From Deinococcus sp. AJ005 (GTDB lineage Bacteria; Deinococcota; Deinococci; Deinococcales; Deinococcaceae), in the NCBI RefSeq assembly GCF_009017495.1, contig NZ_CP044990.1, forward strand, positions 2,251,001-2,315,000: DNA of 64,000 nucleotides, given 5' to 3'. The translations under genes and the position numbers were made by a program. Every line of letters starts with the position of its first letter. The stretch's first letter is position 1. This document shows positions 42,937 through 51,703 of the stretch, piece after piece. Below the pieces are notes generated by a model. That model was given only the letters and a program-made list of their open reading frames with translations. It was not told the origin of the DNA and searched no databases.

Positions 42937-43787
42937 GCGGCGAAACGGCGGCCCCCGAACGGCTGACACTGGGAGACAAAATAGGCCGCTGGGCGGGCCT
43001 GATCGCGCTGATCGTCGGCGGTTTCTTCCCCCTGATCTGGATGCTCCTAACCAGCCTCAAGACGGAAGCCGAGTTGCAGAAATTCCCGGTGCAATACCTG
43101 CCGAGCATGCTGAATTTCGCCAACTATGCCCGCGTGTTCACCGAGCAGCCCTTCGCCCGCTTCTTCTTCAATTCCATGACCGTCAGCCTGCTGAGTACTG
43201 TGCTGTGCATCGCTGTGGCGGTTCCGGCAGCCTACGCGCTGGCGCGGCTAAACATCCGGGGGCGCGGGCTGCTGCTGACTGCCGTGGTGGCCTTTTCCAT
43301 GTTCCCTGTGGTCAGCCTGCTGGTGCCGCTGTTTCGCCTGTTCCGTGGCCTGAGCCTGCTGAACAGCTACCCCGCGCTAATCCTGCCCTACGCCGCTCTC
43401 AGCCTGCCGGTAGCAATCCTGACCCTGGTGGCCTTCTTCAGCGCCATTCCGCGTGATCTGGAGGCGGCGGCCATGATTGACGGCACCTCCCGCGTGGGCG
43501 CGTTGATGCGCGTGGTGCTGCCCCTTTCTGCCCCTGGCATGGTCACGGCGGCGCTGCTGATCTTCGTCAACTCGTGGAACGAATTCCTGCTGGCGCTGAG
43601 CTTCAACACCAAGCTGGACATGCGAACCGTCAGCGTGGGCGTCACGCTGTATCAGGGCGAATTTGCCTTCCCGTGGCCGCTGATCGCCGCCGCTGTGGTG
43701 ATTGCGACGATTCCGGTGGTCATGTTGATCGCCGTCTTCCAACGGAGGTTCGTGGCCGGATTGACGGCGGGGGGGGTCAAGGCTTGA
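42933..43787 (+). CDS. CUT1 sugar ABC transporter permease, MalG type
   Basis: A 284-residue permease with six helices, MSGETAAPERLTLGDKIGRW first, and IGRWAGLIALIVGGFFPLIW as first helix. The EAA loop is DLEAAAMIDGTSRVGALMRV followed by VLPLSAPGMVT, and NSWNEFLLALSF is the conserved MalG C-terminal motif. The start ATG shares ATGA with the stop of the MalF-type gene (42933-42936), ensuring equal synthesis. Downstream is a 138-bp inverted repeat and then the SsuD-type monooxygenase gene in the same direction. Confidence 0.93.
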   Translation: MSGETAAPERLTLGDKIGRWAGLIALIVGGFFPLIWMLLTSLKTEAELQKFPVQYLPSMLNFANYARVFTEQPFARFFFNSMTVSLLSTVLCIAVAVPAAYALARLNIRGRGLLLTAVVAFSMFPVVSLLVPLFRLFRGLSLLNSYPALILPYAALSLPVAILTLVAFFSAIPRDLEAAAMIDGTSRVGALMRVVLPLSAPGMVTAALLIFVNSWNEFLLALSFNTKLDMRTVSVGVTLYQGEFAFPWPLIAAAVVIATIPVVMLIAVFQRRFVAGLTAGGVKA

Positions 43788-43820
43788 AGCTTTGCTCAGC
43801 GAGGTTTCTGGGTGGCTGCC

Positions 43821-43958
43821 ACGGTTTGACCCCTCCGCCCCTTCGGGGCACCTCCCCTCAAGGGGAGGCAAGTGGATTTCTCCGTGGCACGATCTACTGC
43901 ACCTCTTGGCTCCCCTTGAGGGGAGCTGGCAGCGAAGCTGACTGAGGGGTTAAACCGT
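43821..43958. repeat. MITE-like inverted repeat, 138 bp
   Basis: The left end ACGGTTTGACCCCTC (43821-43835) is matched inversely by the right end GAGGGGTTAAACCGT (43944-43958) with one mismatch. Inside are two internal palindromes, CCTCCCCTCAAGGGGAGG (43851-43868) and CTCCCCTTGAGGGGAG (around 43910-43925), so the whole element can fold into a long hairpin. It encodes nothing. It separates the MalG-type gene from the SsuD-type gene; no target-site duplication was clear. Confidence 0.7.
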
Positions 43959-44017
43959 AGCGCCCCCCCTTGCCACTTCACCGAATCCCGCTCCTCTCCC
44001 ACAACCGAGGTTTCCCC

Positions 44018-45145
44018 ATGACCAACCCATCCCAGTCTGAATTCCTGTGGTTCCTGCAACTCTCGCGTGACGGCGAATTCATCGGCACCAAAAACAAGAT
44101 GCCGCGCAAGCCCACGCTGCCCTACCTGCAAAGCCTGATCGCCACGGCGGGCGAGGCAGGTTTTGACGCCCTGCTGACCGCCACCAATTACCACAGCGAA
44201 CACGAGAACTACACGGCGGCGGTGGCGGCACTGGCGCAGACGGCGGCCACCGATCCGGCACTGCTGATCGCCGTGCGGCCCGGCATGTTTCAGCCTGCCA
44301 TGTACGCCAAGATGCTCGCCACCCTGCAAAACCTGTTTCCGGGCCGCGTGAGATTGAACATCGTGACGGGCAGCAGCCCCGCCGAGAACGCCATGTACGG
44401 CGACTTTGAAGACCACGCCAAACGCTACGAGCGCACCCGCGAATTCATGCAAATCCTGCGCCAGTTGTGGACCCAGCCGCCTCCGCAATCCTTTAAATCG
44501 GACATCTACGCCTTTAATGACGCCGTGCTGGACCCCGCCCCCGTGCAGCCCATCCCCATCTACTTTGGCGGCGCGTCCCCGGTGGCGCAGGGGATTGCCG
44601 CCGAACTGGCCGACGTTTACCTGATGTGGGGCGAGCGCGAGGACATGATCAAGGAGAGAATGGCGCAGATGCAGGAGCTAACTGCGAAGGCGGGGCGCAC
44701 CCTGCGCTATGGCCTACGAACCCATGTCATCGTCCGCGAAACTGAAGAGGAAGCGCGGGCTGCCGCCGAACGCCTGATCAGCCGCGTGGACCCGGAAGTG
44801 CGCGCCGCCTTTGTCGCCAGCCACGCCCATGTAGACGGCGTGGGCCAGCAGCGCCAGATTGACATGGTCAAGAATCTGGACGCCGACCTGATGGTGGAGC
44901 CGGGGTTATGGGCGGGTGTAGGTATGGCCCGCAGCGGCGTGGGCGTCGCCCTGATCGGTGACCCGCAACAGGTGGCCGACAAGATTCGCCGCTACGAGGA
45001 CATGGGCTTTTCCTCGTTCATCTTCAGCGGCTACCCGCATCTGGAGGAAGCCCGCCGCTTTGGGGAGCTGGTCATGCCGCTGCTCAAGGGCAAACAGGAA
45101 GAGGGCCGCGCCATTCACACGGATAAGGTGGCCCCGGTGGCCTGA
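44018..45145 (+). CDS. FMNH2-dependent alkanesulfonate monooxygenase-like enzyme (SsuD type)
   Basis: A 375-residue TIM-barrel of the bacterial luciferase/SsuD class. FLQLSRDGEFIGTKNKMPRK, GEAGFDALLTATNYHSE, ALLIAVRPGMFQPAMYAKML, RLNIVTGSSPAENAMYGDFE and PIPIYFGGASPVAQGIAAEL align with SsuD, including the conserved N, R and H around the flavin and the mobile loop near 260-290. SsuD splits alkanesulfonates to aldehyde and sulfite with O2 and FMNH2. The partner reductase SsuE is not adjacent. GAGGT lies seven bases before ATG 44018. Placement behind a CUT1 importer is like sulfoquinovose (smo) loci rather than the usual ssuABC; see findings. Confidence 0.88.
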   Translation: MTNPSQSEFLWFLQLSRDGEFIGTKNKMPRKPTLPYLQSLIATAGEAGFDALLTATNYHSEHENYTAAVAALAQTAATDPALLIAVRPGMFQPAMYAKMLATLQNLFPGRVRLNIVTGSSPAENAMYGDFEDHAKRYERTREFMQILRQLWTQPPPQSFKSDIYAFNDAVLDPAPVQPIPIYFGGASPVAQGIAAELADVYLMWGEREDMIKERMAQMQELTAKAGRTLRYGLRTHVIVRETEEEARAAAERLISRVDPEVRAAFVASHAHVDGVGQQRQIDMVKNLDADLMVEPGLWAGVGMARSGVGVALIGDPQQVADKIRRYEDMGFSSFIFSGYPHLEEARRFGELVMPLLKGKQEEGRAIHTDKVAPVA

Positions 45146-45153
45146 ATCACAGC

Positions 45154-45195
45154 AAAAAAAGGGAGATGGAGCTGAATGGCCCGCCTCCCTTTTTT
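45154..45195. terminator. Bidirectional terminator between monooxygenase and exported protein genes
   Basis: AAAAAAGGGAG and CTCCCTTTTTT flank a loop of about 20 bases, giving T tracts on both strands between convergent genes. Confidence 0.75.
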
Positions 45196-45219
45196 GGTTA
45201 TGCTGTTGACTTGACGCGC

Positions 45220-45735
45220 CTATTTGACGGTGGCCCGGATAAAGCAGGTGACCACCCCACCGCCCTTCAGATCGGGAAGCTGCCAGCGGACATTGGTGTA
45301 CTCGCTGGGGTTGACCGTCACTTCCTTCTTCACGTCCTGGCCGTTCTCGGTGACGGTCACGAACTTCTTGAGGGGTTCGGCGGCATAAGCTTTGCCGTCA
45401 ATGCTGAACAGCGCCGTCACGCCGTCCACGTCGCACTGCTGTGAGGCAAATGCCGTGGCCGCCGGGACCGCCATATTCAGCTTGAGCTGCTTGACGGGCA
45501 TTCTGCTGGTGTTCTCCACGCGCTGCTGCAACTGCAACAGGTCGCCCGGCGACACGCCCCGGTTGGCGGTATCAGTCAACTTCTCCACGGTCTTGCCGTC
45601 CGTCTTCACCTGTGTGACCAGCAGGGTGGACGCGGTGACTTTCAAGGGCGAGTTCTGCGCGCCTGCGATGCCCGCCAGGGCGGGCGCAACCAGCAGCGCG
45701 GTCACCAGGGCCTTAGTGATCTGGGTATTTTTCAT
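45220..45735 (-). CDS. Exported protein of unknown function, 171 residues
   Basis: Not recognised. MKNTQITKALVTALLVAPAL with GIAGAQ-NSP is a clear signal peptide (cleavage near residue 26). The mature part is an Ig-like beta protein: VEKLTDTANRGVSPGDLLQL and RVENTSRMPVKQLKLNMAVP look like the isopeptide/DUF11-type repeated surface domains ('...V.PGD.L.Y...v.N...'), with two Cys that could pair. AGGAGG lies seven bases before ATG 45735, one of the strongest ribosome-binding sites here. It lies between convergent neighbours and behind glmM but with an 88-bp gap. Probably cell-surface or periplasmic. Confidence 0.75.
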   Translation of the reverse strand: MKNTQITKALVTALLVAPALAGIAGAQNSPLKVTASTLLVTQVKTDGKTVEKLTDTANRGVSPGDLLQLQQRVENTSRMPVKQLKLNMAVPAATAFASQQCDVDGVTALFSIDGKAYAAEPLKKFVTVTENGQDVKKEVTVNPSEYTNVRWQLPDLKGGGVVTCFIRATVK

Positions 45736-45823
45736 GAGAATACCTCCTGCTGCCATTGTGCCCAGAGCGGATGAGAGTCGGGGGCTGCGGGGCTGATCAG
45801 ATGCGTCAGACACCGGGGGGGGG

Positions 45824-47182
<1,359 letters not shown>

Positions 47183-47191
47183 ATTGCTATC

Positions 47192-47197
47192 AGCATA
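47192..47197 (-). promoter_or_regulatory. -10 element for glmM
   Basis: TATGCT on the minus strand, nine bases before ATG 47182. Confidence 0.5.
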
Positions 47198-47221
47198 CCG
47201 CCCATGAGTGCCTTACGCACC

Positions 47222-48331
47222 TCACTCAAGTCCGTTAGCTGAAGAGGCGGTCAGAAACGCGCGGTAACGGTCCAACTCGGCTTCCAGCCCTCTGCGAAAG
47301 GCAGCGGTCTGCCGGAAGGCGGGAACAAAGCCCAGCTCTGCATCCACCTCTCCCCCACTGAGTTTCAGATTGGCCCAGCCCACCGAACGCCCAGCATAAA
47401 AGACAGGCAGCGCGTAATAGCCCATCGTGCGTCTGGCGGCGGGCGTATACGCCTCGAAACGGTAGGGCCAGCCGTGCAGATGCTCGAAGCGGCGTCGGTC
47501 CCAGACCAGCGGATCGAACGGCCCCACGATCCGCACGCCGCGCGGGGCATCGGCATCTGCGGGAGACTGTTCTGCCGTCCAGACGTAAGGCACGCCGTCC
47601 ACTTTTGCCCCAGTCAGTTCCTCTTTCACCACCACTTTGAATGCCGCCTTCAGCTCGCCGCGCAGGTGCGGGAAGCCGAAGCCGGACAGGCTGACCAGAT
47701 AGCGCAGGCTGGCTTCCGGCAGCGGGCCGTAAAGAGCAGCCAGCAGATGCACAGTGCGGCTCAGCCGTTCGGCTTCAGGTAGCGGCGCAGCGCGCAGGGC
47801 CGCCAGATGCGGGGCGGGGCCGTACAAGCGCACGCCGCCCACCCGGCGGGTCACGCGGGCCTCGCCCCGGTAGTGCAGTGTGCCCAGAATGCGGGTGGTG
47901 GCGCTGGACTGACCGCCCCACGCGTTGACAGTGCGGCCCTTGCCCAGCGCGGCGGCCAGCTCGCGGGGGTGCAGTTCCTCACCCCCGTTCAACTGGGCGC
48001 GGACCTCCTCCAGCAGCCCAGGATGCTCCAGCTCCACGCGGCCCGGCGCAACCTCACGCGGGTGCAGCAACACCTGCACGGCGCGCGGCACGAAACCGTA
48101 GTTAGGAATCATGTCTTCCTCGGCATCCAGTTCGGCGTAGCGGCGTTCCAGTTCGCCCACCCGGTAGCCAGGAACGCGGGCCAGCAGCGTCAGGTCCTGC
48201 GCGCGGGCGGGGGCGCGAATAGGATCGGCCTGCAAGAAGCCCATGCGGTCCAGCGCCGCCTGAAGCGAGGGCTGCGGCGTCAGAGTGCGGAAAGCTGCTG
48301 CCCGCAGATCGGCTAGAGTGAGTGGAGGCAC
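47222..48331 (-). CDS. AlkZ/YcaQ-like winged-helix DNA glycosylase family protein
   Basis: A 369-residue HTH_42-type protein. Near the N-terminus FLQADPIRAPARAQDLTLLA places Q34-x-D36 where AlkZ/YcaQ have the catalytic Q-x-D/Q. Further family motifs: ELDAEEDMIPNYGFVPRAVQ, GRTVNAWGGQSSATTRILGT and RFEAYTPAARRTMGYYALPV with WANLKLSGGEVDAELGF. Such enzymes remove bulky or interstrand-crosslinked bases (N7-alkylpurines). It starts with GTG 48331, two bases past the bcp stop, so it is coexpressed with a peroxiredoxin. Relevance to a DNA-damage-tolerant organism is plausible but inferred. Confidence 0.85.
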   Translation of the reverse strand: MPPLTLADLRAAAFRTLTPQPSLQAALDRMGFLQADPIRAPARAQDLTLLARVPGYRVGELERRYAELDAEEDMIPNYGFVPRAVQVLLHPREVAPGRVELEHPGLLEEVRAQLNGGEELHPRELAAALGKGRTVNAWGGQSSATTRILGTLHYRGEARVTRRVGGVRLYGPAPHLAALRAAPLPEAERLSRTVHLLAALYGPLPEASLRYLVSLSGFGFPHLRGELKAAFKVVVKEELTGAKVDGVPYVWTAEQSPADADAPRGVRIVGPFDPLVWDRRRFEHLHGWPYRFEAYTPAARRTMGYYALPVFYAGRSVGWANLKLSGGEVDAELGFVPAFRQTAAFRRGLEAELDRYRAFLTASSANGLE

Positions 48332-48333
48332 CG

Positions 48334-48810
48334 CTAATCCGTCTGAGTTGCCCCGACCCGCCGCTCCAGTTCCTGCAAGATCACCGAGGCGTGGCCCGCC
48401 GGGTTGGCGCTGCGGTGTTCGTAGGCCAGCACGCCCTGTGGATCAATGAGAAAGGTGGCGCGCGACGCCATGCCCAGCAGACCGCCCAGACCGCCGACGA
48501 CGCCGTAAGCCCGGCAGAGTTCCTTATCCCCGTCGGGAATCATGGGGTGCGTCAGGCCACAGGTGTCGCGGAAATGGGCCTGATGGGCCTCGGTGTCGGT
48601 GCTGACGCCGATCACCGCCGCGTTGAGGCGCTCGAACTCGGGCAGGGCCGCCTCGAAACGCCGGGCCTCGATGGAACAGCCCGGCGAACTGGCGCGCGGG
48701 TAAAAGTACAGCACCACCCACTGTCCGCGCAGGCCAGACAGGCTGACAGTGCGGCCATCGTCGCTGCGGCGCGTGAATTCGGGGGCCGGTTTCTGAACGG
48801 CAGGCTTCAT
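48334..48810 (-). CDS. bcp: Thioredoxin-dependent peroxiredoxin, BCP/PrxQ
   Basis: A 158-residue peroxiredoxin reducing hydroperoxides. PRASSPGCSIEARRFEAALP has the peroxidatic Cys45; position 50, the usual resolving Cys of E. coli Bcp, is Arg. Cys84 (FRDTCGLTHP) could be the resolving Cys of the alternative PrxQ type in which it lies in the third helix; Cys99 is also present. ATG 48810 follows TAAACT by six bases and is therefore probably leaderless. First gene of an operon with the AlkZ-like glycosylase, divergent from the dGTPase-like gene. Confidence 0.93.
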   Translation of the reverse strand: MKPAVQKPAPEFTRRSDDGRTVSLSGLRGQWVVLYFYPRASSPGCSIEARRFEAALPEFERLNAAVIGVSTDTEAHQAHFRDTCGLTHPMIPDGDKELCRAYGVVGGLGGLLGMASRATFLIDPQGVLAYEHRSANPAGHASVILQELERRVGATQTD

Positions 48811-48816
48811 GCCCGC

Positions 48817-48822
48817 AGTTTA
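48817..48822 (-). promoter_or_regulatory. -10 element for bcp
   Basis: TAAACT on the minus strand, six bases before ATG 48810. Confidence 0.55.
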
Positions 48823-48907
48823 AAGGTGGGACCGTGTGAATGGCGCGGGGCGGTTCTCTGAGATTAGGGCTGGCTGGAAGAAAACCCCTCCTGCCCATTG
48901 TCTGCAA

Positions 48908-48913
48908 TACACT
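48908..48913 (+). promoter_or_regulatory. -10 element for the dGTPase-like gene
   Basis: TACACT six bases before ATG 48920. Confidence 0.6.
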
Positions 48914-48919
48914 GCCCTC

Positions 48920-50059
48920 ATGCTCAGCCGCGCCGATCTGGAGGCCCGCGAGGCGCAGACGCTCGCGCCCTACGCCACCCTGAGCCAATGGTCGCGTGGG
49001 CGGGAATACCCGGAGGCCGAGAGCGCCACGCGCACCGCCTTCCAGAAAGACCGCGACCGGGTGCTGCACACCACCGCCTTCCGCCGTCTGGAGGCCAAGA
49101 CACAGGTGTTCCTGAACGCCAGCGGGGACCACTACCGCACCCGCTTGACGCACACGCTGGAGGTGCAGCAGGTGGCCCGCTCCGTGGCTCTGAACCTGGG
49201 CCTGAACGAGACCCTGGCCGAGACGGTGGCGCTGGCGCATGATCTGGGGCATCCCCCTTTCGGCCACGCCGGGGAACGCGTGTTGAACGCTTTGATGGAA
49301 GGTCATGGCGGCTTTGACCACAACTCTCAGGCCCGGCGCATCGTGTCGGTGCTGGAGCAGCCCAAAGCGGAGTATCCGGGTCTGAATCTGACGCTGGAAA
49401 CGCTGGACGGCCTGAACAAACATGACCGCGCCAGACTAGGCCAGCACTTGAAACAACCCAGTCTGGAGGCCCAACTGGTGGACGCCGCCGACGCCCTGGC
49501 CTACACCGCGCACGATCTGGAGGACGGCTTGCGGAGCGGTCTGCTCTCGCACGCGGGGTTGCTGGAGCTGCCGCTATGGGCCGAACTGTCCAGCCGAACA
49601 GGTGTGACTGGCGCAGTTCTCTCGGAAGGGCAGAGGCGGACCCTGCACCGCGAGCTGCTGGGCTGGCTAATCGGGGACCTGACAGTGGCGAGCGACGCGG
49701 CCATCGCAGAGAGTGGCGTGAGCAGCGCCGCCGCCGTTCAAGCCTTGCCCGCCCGCCTAATCACCTATAGCCCCCGCCTCCGCGCCTTGCTGCGGGACAC
49801 GGGCGTCTTTCTGAAGGAAAACCTGTACCGCCACTGGCGCGTGGAGATGCAGGTGGAGCAGGGCAGCCGCGTGCTGACCACGCTGTTTCACGCCCTCGTG
49901 CAGCGCCCCAGTATGTTGCCCCCGCAGTTCCGGGAGCGCACACAGTCGGAGGAACTGGCACGCGTGGTCTGCGACTATCTGGCCGGAATGACGGACCGCT
50001 ACGCGCTGGACATGCACGCCAGCATCGCCCCACCTGCCCAGCACGCCCCGCATTTCTAG
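48920..50059 (+). CDS. dGTPase-like HD-domain triphosphohydrolase
   Basis: A 379-residue deoxynucleotide triphosphohydrolase of the Dgt type 2 (~380 residues) group. FQKDRDRVLHTTAFRRLEAK, THTLEVQQVARSVALNLGL and ALAHDLGHPPFGHAGERVLN give the H...HD...D metal site, and DGFDHNSQARR-like GFDHNSQARRIVSVLEQP is the usual neighbour; LVDAADALAYTAHDLEDGL holds the last Asp. It splits dNTPs to deoxynucleosides and triphosphate and so controls nucleotide pools. ATG 48920 follows TACACT by six bases; the open frame to 48836 is not used. Monocistronic, with a short GC hairpin (CCGC-CGT-GCGG then CTCTTTT) near 50090-50105. Confidence 0.92.
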   Translation: MLSRADLEAREAQTLAPYATLSQWSRGREYPEAESATRTAFQKDRDRVLHTTAFRRLEAKTQVFLNASGDHYRTRLTHTLEVQQVARSVALNLGLNETLAETVALAHDLGHPPFGHAGERVLNALMEGHGGFDHNSQARRIVSVLEQPKAEYPGLNLTLETLDGLNKHDRARLGQHLKQPSLEAQLVDAADALAYTAHDLEDGLRSGLLSHAGLLELPLWAELSSRTGVTGAVLSEGQRRTLHRELLGWLIGDLTVASDAAIAESGVSSAAAVQALPARLITYSPRLRALLRDTGVFLKENLYRHWRVEMQVEQGSRVLTTLFHALVQRPSMLPPQFRERTQSEELARVVCDYLAGMTDRYALDMHASIAPPAQHAPHF

Positions 50060-50121
50060 GCCGCGACACGAAGAACACCGTATGAAGAAACCGCCGTGCG
50101 GCTCTTTTCATCAAACTCCAC

Positions 50122-50151
50122 TTGCCCAGCCACACCTCAATCTGATAGCCT
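50122..50151 (+). promoter_or_regulatory. Promoter of rplM-rpsI (TTGCCC-18-TAGCCT)
   Basis: A -35-like TTGCCC and a -10 TAGCCT spaced by 18 bp, about 130 bases ahead of the rplM GTG. Confidence 0.55.
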
Positions 50152-50281
50152 GACCTTTAGTGTCTTGCGCTTGGTAGAGCGCGGATTGCCGGGCTGGCAC
50201 CCGGACACGCACGAAACCTTTCCCCCCGTTAGGCCGGGGCGTGTCGCAGCCAAATCCCACTTCTCTGTACGGAGTTTTACC
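50152..50281 (+). promoter_or_regulatory. Long structured 5' leader of rplM
   Basis: The ~125-base leader can form GCCGGG/CCCGG close to 50186-50203 and a larger stem GACACGC/GCGTGTC (around 50205 and 50241). L13 is known to repress its own operon through the mRNA leader in other bacteria; whether this is the site here is inference. Confidence 0.4.
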
Positions 50282-50740
50282 GTGAAAACCTTTGTTCCTA
50301 AAAATGACGAGCAGAACTGGATCGTGGTGGACGCCACCGACATCCCGCTGGGCCGACTGGCCACGGTGGTTGCAAGCCGCATCCGTGGCAAGCACCGCCC
50401 CGACTTCACCCCCAACATGATCCAGGGCGACTTCGTGATCGTGGTCAATGCCTCCAAGATCGCGCTGACCGGCGGCAAGCTGGACGGCAAGGTCTACACC
50501 CGCTACAGCGGCTACCAGGGCGGCCTGAAGAAGGAAACCGCCCGCGAAGGTCTGGCCAAGCACCCCGACCGCGTGATCGAACACGCCGTCTTCGGGATGC
50601 TGCCCAAGGGCCGCCAGGGCCGTTCCATGCACGGCCACCTCAAGGTCTATGCCGGAGAGCGCCACCCGCACGTCGCGCAGAACCCGCAGCCGCTGGCCAT
50701 TACCAACACCGCCCGCACCAAAAATAACGAGGTCAAATAA
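50282..50740 (+). CDS. rplM: 50S ribosomal protein L13
   Basis: A 152-residue protein, [20 protein letters not shown], with the L13 motifs [40 protein letters not shown] and [20 protein letters not shown]. It binds 23S rRNA early in assembly. The start is GTG 50282 with GGAG seven bases upstream; the frame is open to 50096. In D. radiodurans L13 is annotated with an N-terminal extension, and the open frame ahead would permit one ([14 protein letters not shown] before the Val), so a longer form cannot be ruled out. Its stop is two bases before rpsI. Confidence 0.96.
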   Translation: MKTFVPKNDEQNWIVVDATDIPLGRLATVVASRIRGKHRPDFTPNMIQGDFVIVVNASKIALTGGKLDGKVYTRYSGYQGGLKKETAREGLAKHPDRVIEHAVFGMLPKGRQGRSMHGHLKVYAGERHPHVAQNPQPLAITNTARTKNNEVK

Positions 50741-50742
50741 TC

Positions 50743-51144
50743 ATGGCGATTCAGCAACCCGAACAGTTCTACGGCACGGGCCGCCGCAAGACCGCCGTGG
50801 CCCGCGTGTTCCTGCGCCCCGGCGAGGGCAAGATCATGGTCAACGGCAAGGAGTTCCAGAGCTACTTCCGTGGCCTGCTCCGCTCCGTCAACGCCCTGCA
50901 AGCCTTCCGCGAAACCGGCACGGCGGGACGTTATGACGCCCTGATCACCGTGACCGGCGGTGGCCCCACCGGGCAGGCCGACGCGATCAAGCTGGGCATC
51001 GCCCGCGCTCTGCTGAAGGTCAATCCCGACTTCCGCGCCGTCATGAAGCCCTCGGGCCTGCTGACCCGCGATTCCCGCGAAGTCGAGCGCAAGAAGTACG
51101 GCCTGAAGAAGGCCCGCCGCGCGCCCCAGTTCAGCAAGCGCTGA
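50743..51144 (+). CDS. rpsI: 30S ribosomal protein S9
   Basis: A 133-residue protein: [40 protein letters not shown] and the basic C-terminal tail [14 protein letters not shown], whose last Arg contacts P-site tRNA. The length is normal. ATG 50743 has GAGGT nine bases upstream and starts two bases after the rplM stop; the rplM-rpsI order is the conserved one. A strong terminator follows. Confidence 0.97.
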   Translation: MAIQQPEQFYGTGRRKTAVARVFLRPGEGKIMVNGKEFQSYFRGLLRSVNALQAFRETGTAGRYDALITVTGGGPTGQADAIKLGIARALLKVNPDFRAVMKPSGLLTRDSREVERKKYGLKKARRAPQFSKR

Positions 51145-51159
51145 AGCAAGATTCCACTC

Positions 51160-51194
51160 AAAAGCCCCTCCAAATTCTGGAGGGGCTTTTTTTA
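51160..51194. terminator. Terminator after rpsI, probably bidirectional
   Basis: AAAAGCCCCTCCA and TGGAGGGGCTTTTTTT form a near-perfect hairpin with a T tract for rpsI; on the other strand it ends in GGGGCTTTTG and can serve the convergent nfeD gene. Confidence 0.88.
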
Positions 51195-51230
51195 GTGTGG
51201 CGAACAGAACGGGCTGCAAACTCAGGCGTT

Positions 51231-51701
51231 CTACACCCAGGTTCCGCTGATTTCCCGCACCGCCAGCGTCGTTCCTTCAGCGCTCACGATCAGCACCTGC
51301 GCGCCCTCAGGGGTGTCGGGACCCGTGGCACGCCACTCGCTGTCGCCCACGCGGACGCGGCCTGCGCCGTTGTGGATGGCGGCGGTGACGACGACGGTGC
51401 GGCCCACCAGACGGTTTGCCCCGGTGTTCAAGCGGTCACCCTCGGAGCCGCCCAATACCAGCTTGCCCACGTAGCGTTTACCCAGGAAGACGGCCACGAC
51501 GCTCAGGACGGCGAACAGGGCCAGTTGGAACGGGACCGCCAGTGGCAGCACGAATACGATCAGACCCAGCGCGAACGAGGCCAACGCCAGCCACACGAAG
51601 AAGATTCCCGGCGCGGCCACCTCCAGCATTAGCAGCACCGCCCCCAGCACCCACCAGTGGCCGGGCAGGATACGGTCTAAAGACGGCAGCAGGTCGCCCA
51701 T
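51231..51701 (-). CDS. NfeD-family membrane protein
   Basis: A 156-residue protein with three or four hydrophobic segments (WWVLGAVLLMLEVAAPGIFF, LALASFALGLIVFVLPLAVP, LALFAVLSVVAVFLGKRYVG) and a C-terminal OB-fold (~95-150: LVGRTVVVTAAIHNGAGRVR, then VGDSEWRAT and GAQVLIVSAEGTTLAV). The short NfeD1b form without protease domain. NfeD proteins work with SPFH proteins, encoded here two bases upstream. GAGGT lies about four bases before ATG 51701. Role: membrane microdomain or protein quality control. Confidence 0.92.
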   Translation of the reverse strand: MGDLLPSLDRILPGHWWVLGAVLLMLEVAAPGIFFVWLALASFALGLIVFVLPLAVPFQLALFAVLSVVAVFLGKRYVGKLVLGGSEGDRLNTGANRLVGRTVVVTAAIHNGAGRVRVGDSEWRATGPDTPEGAQVLIVSAEGTTLAVREISGTWV

Positions 51702-51703
51702 AG

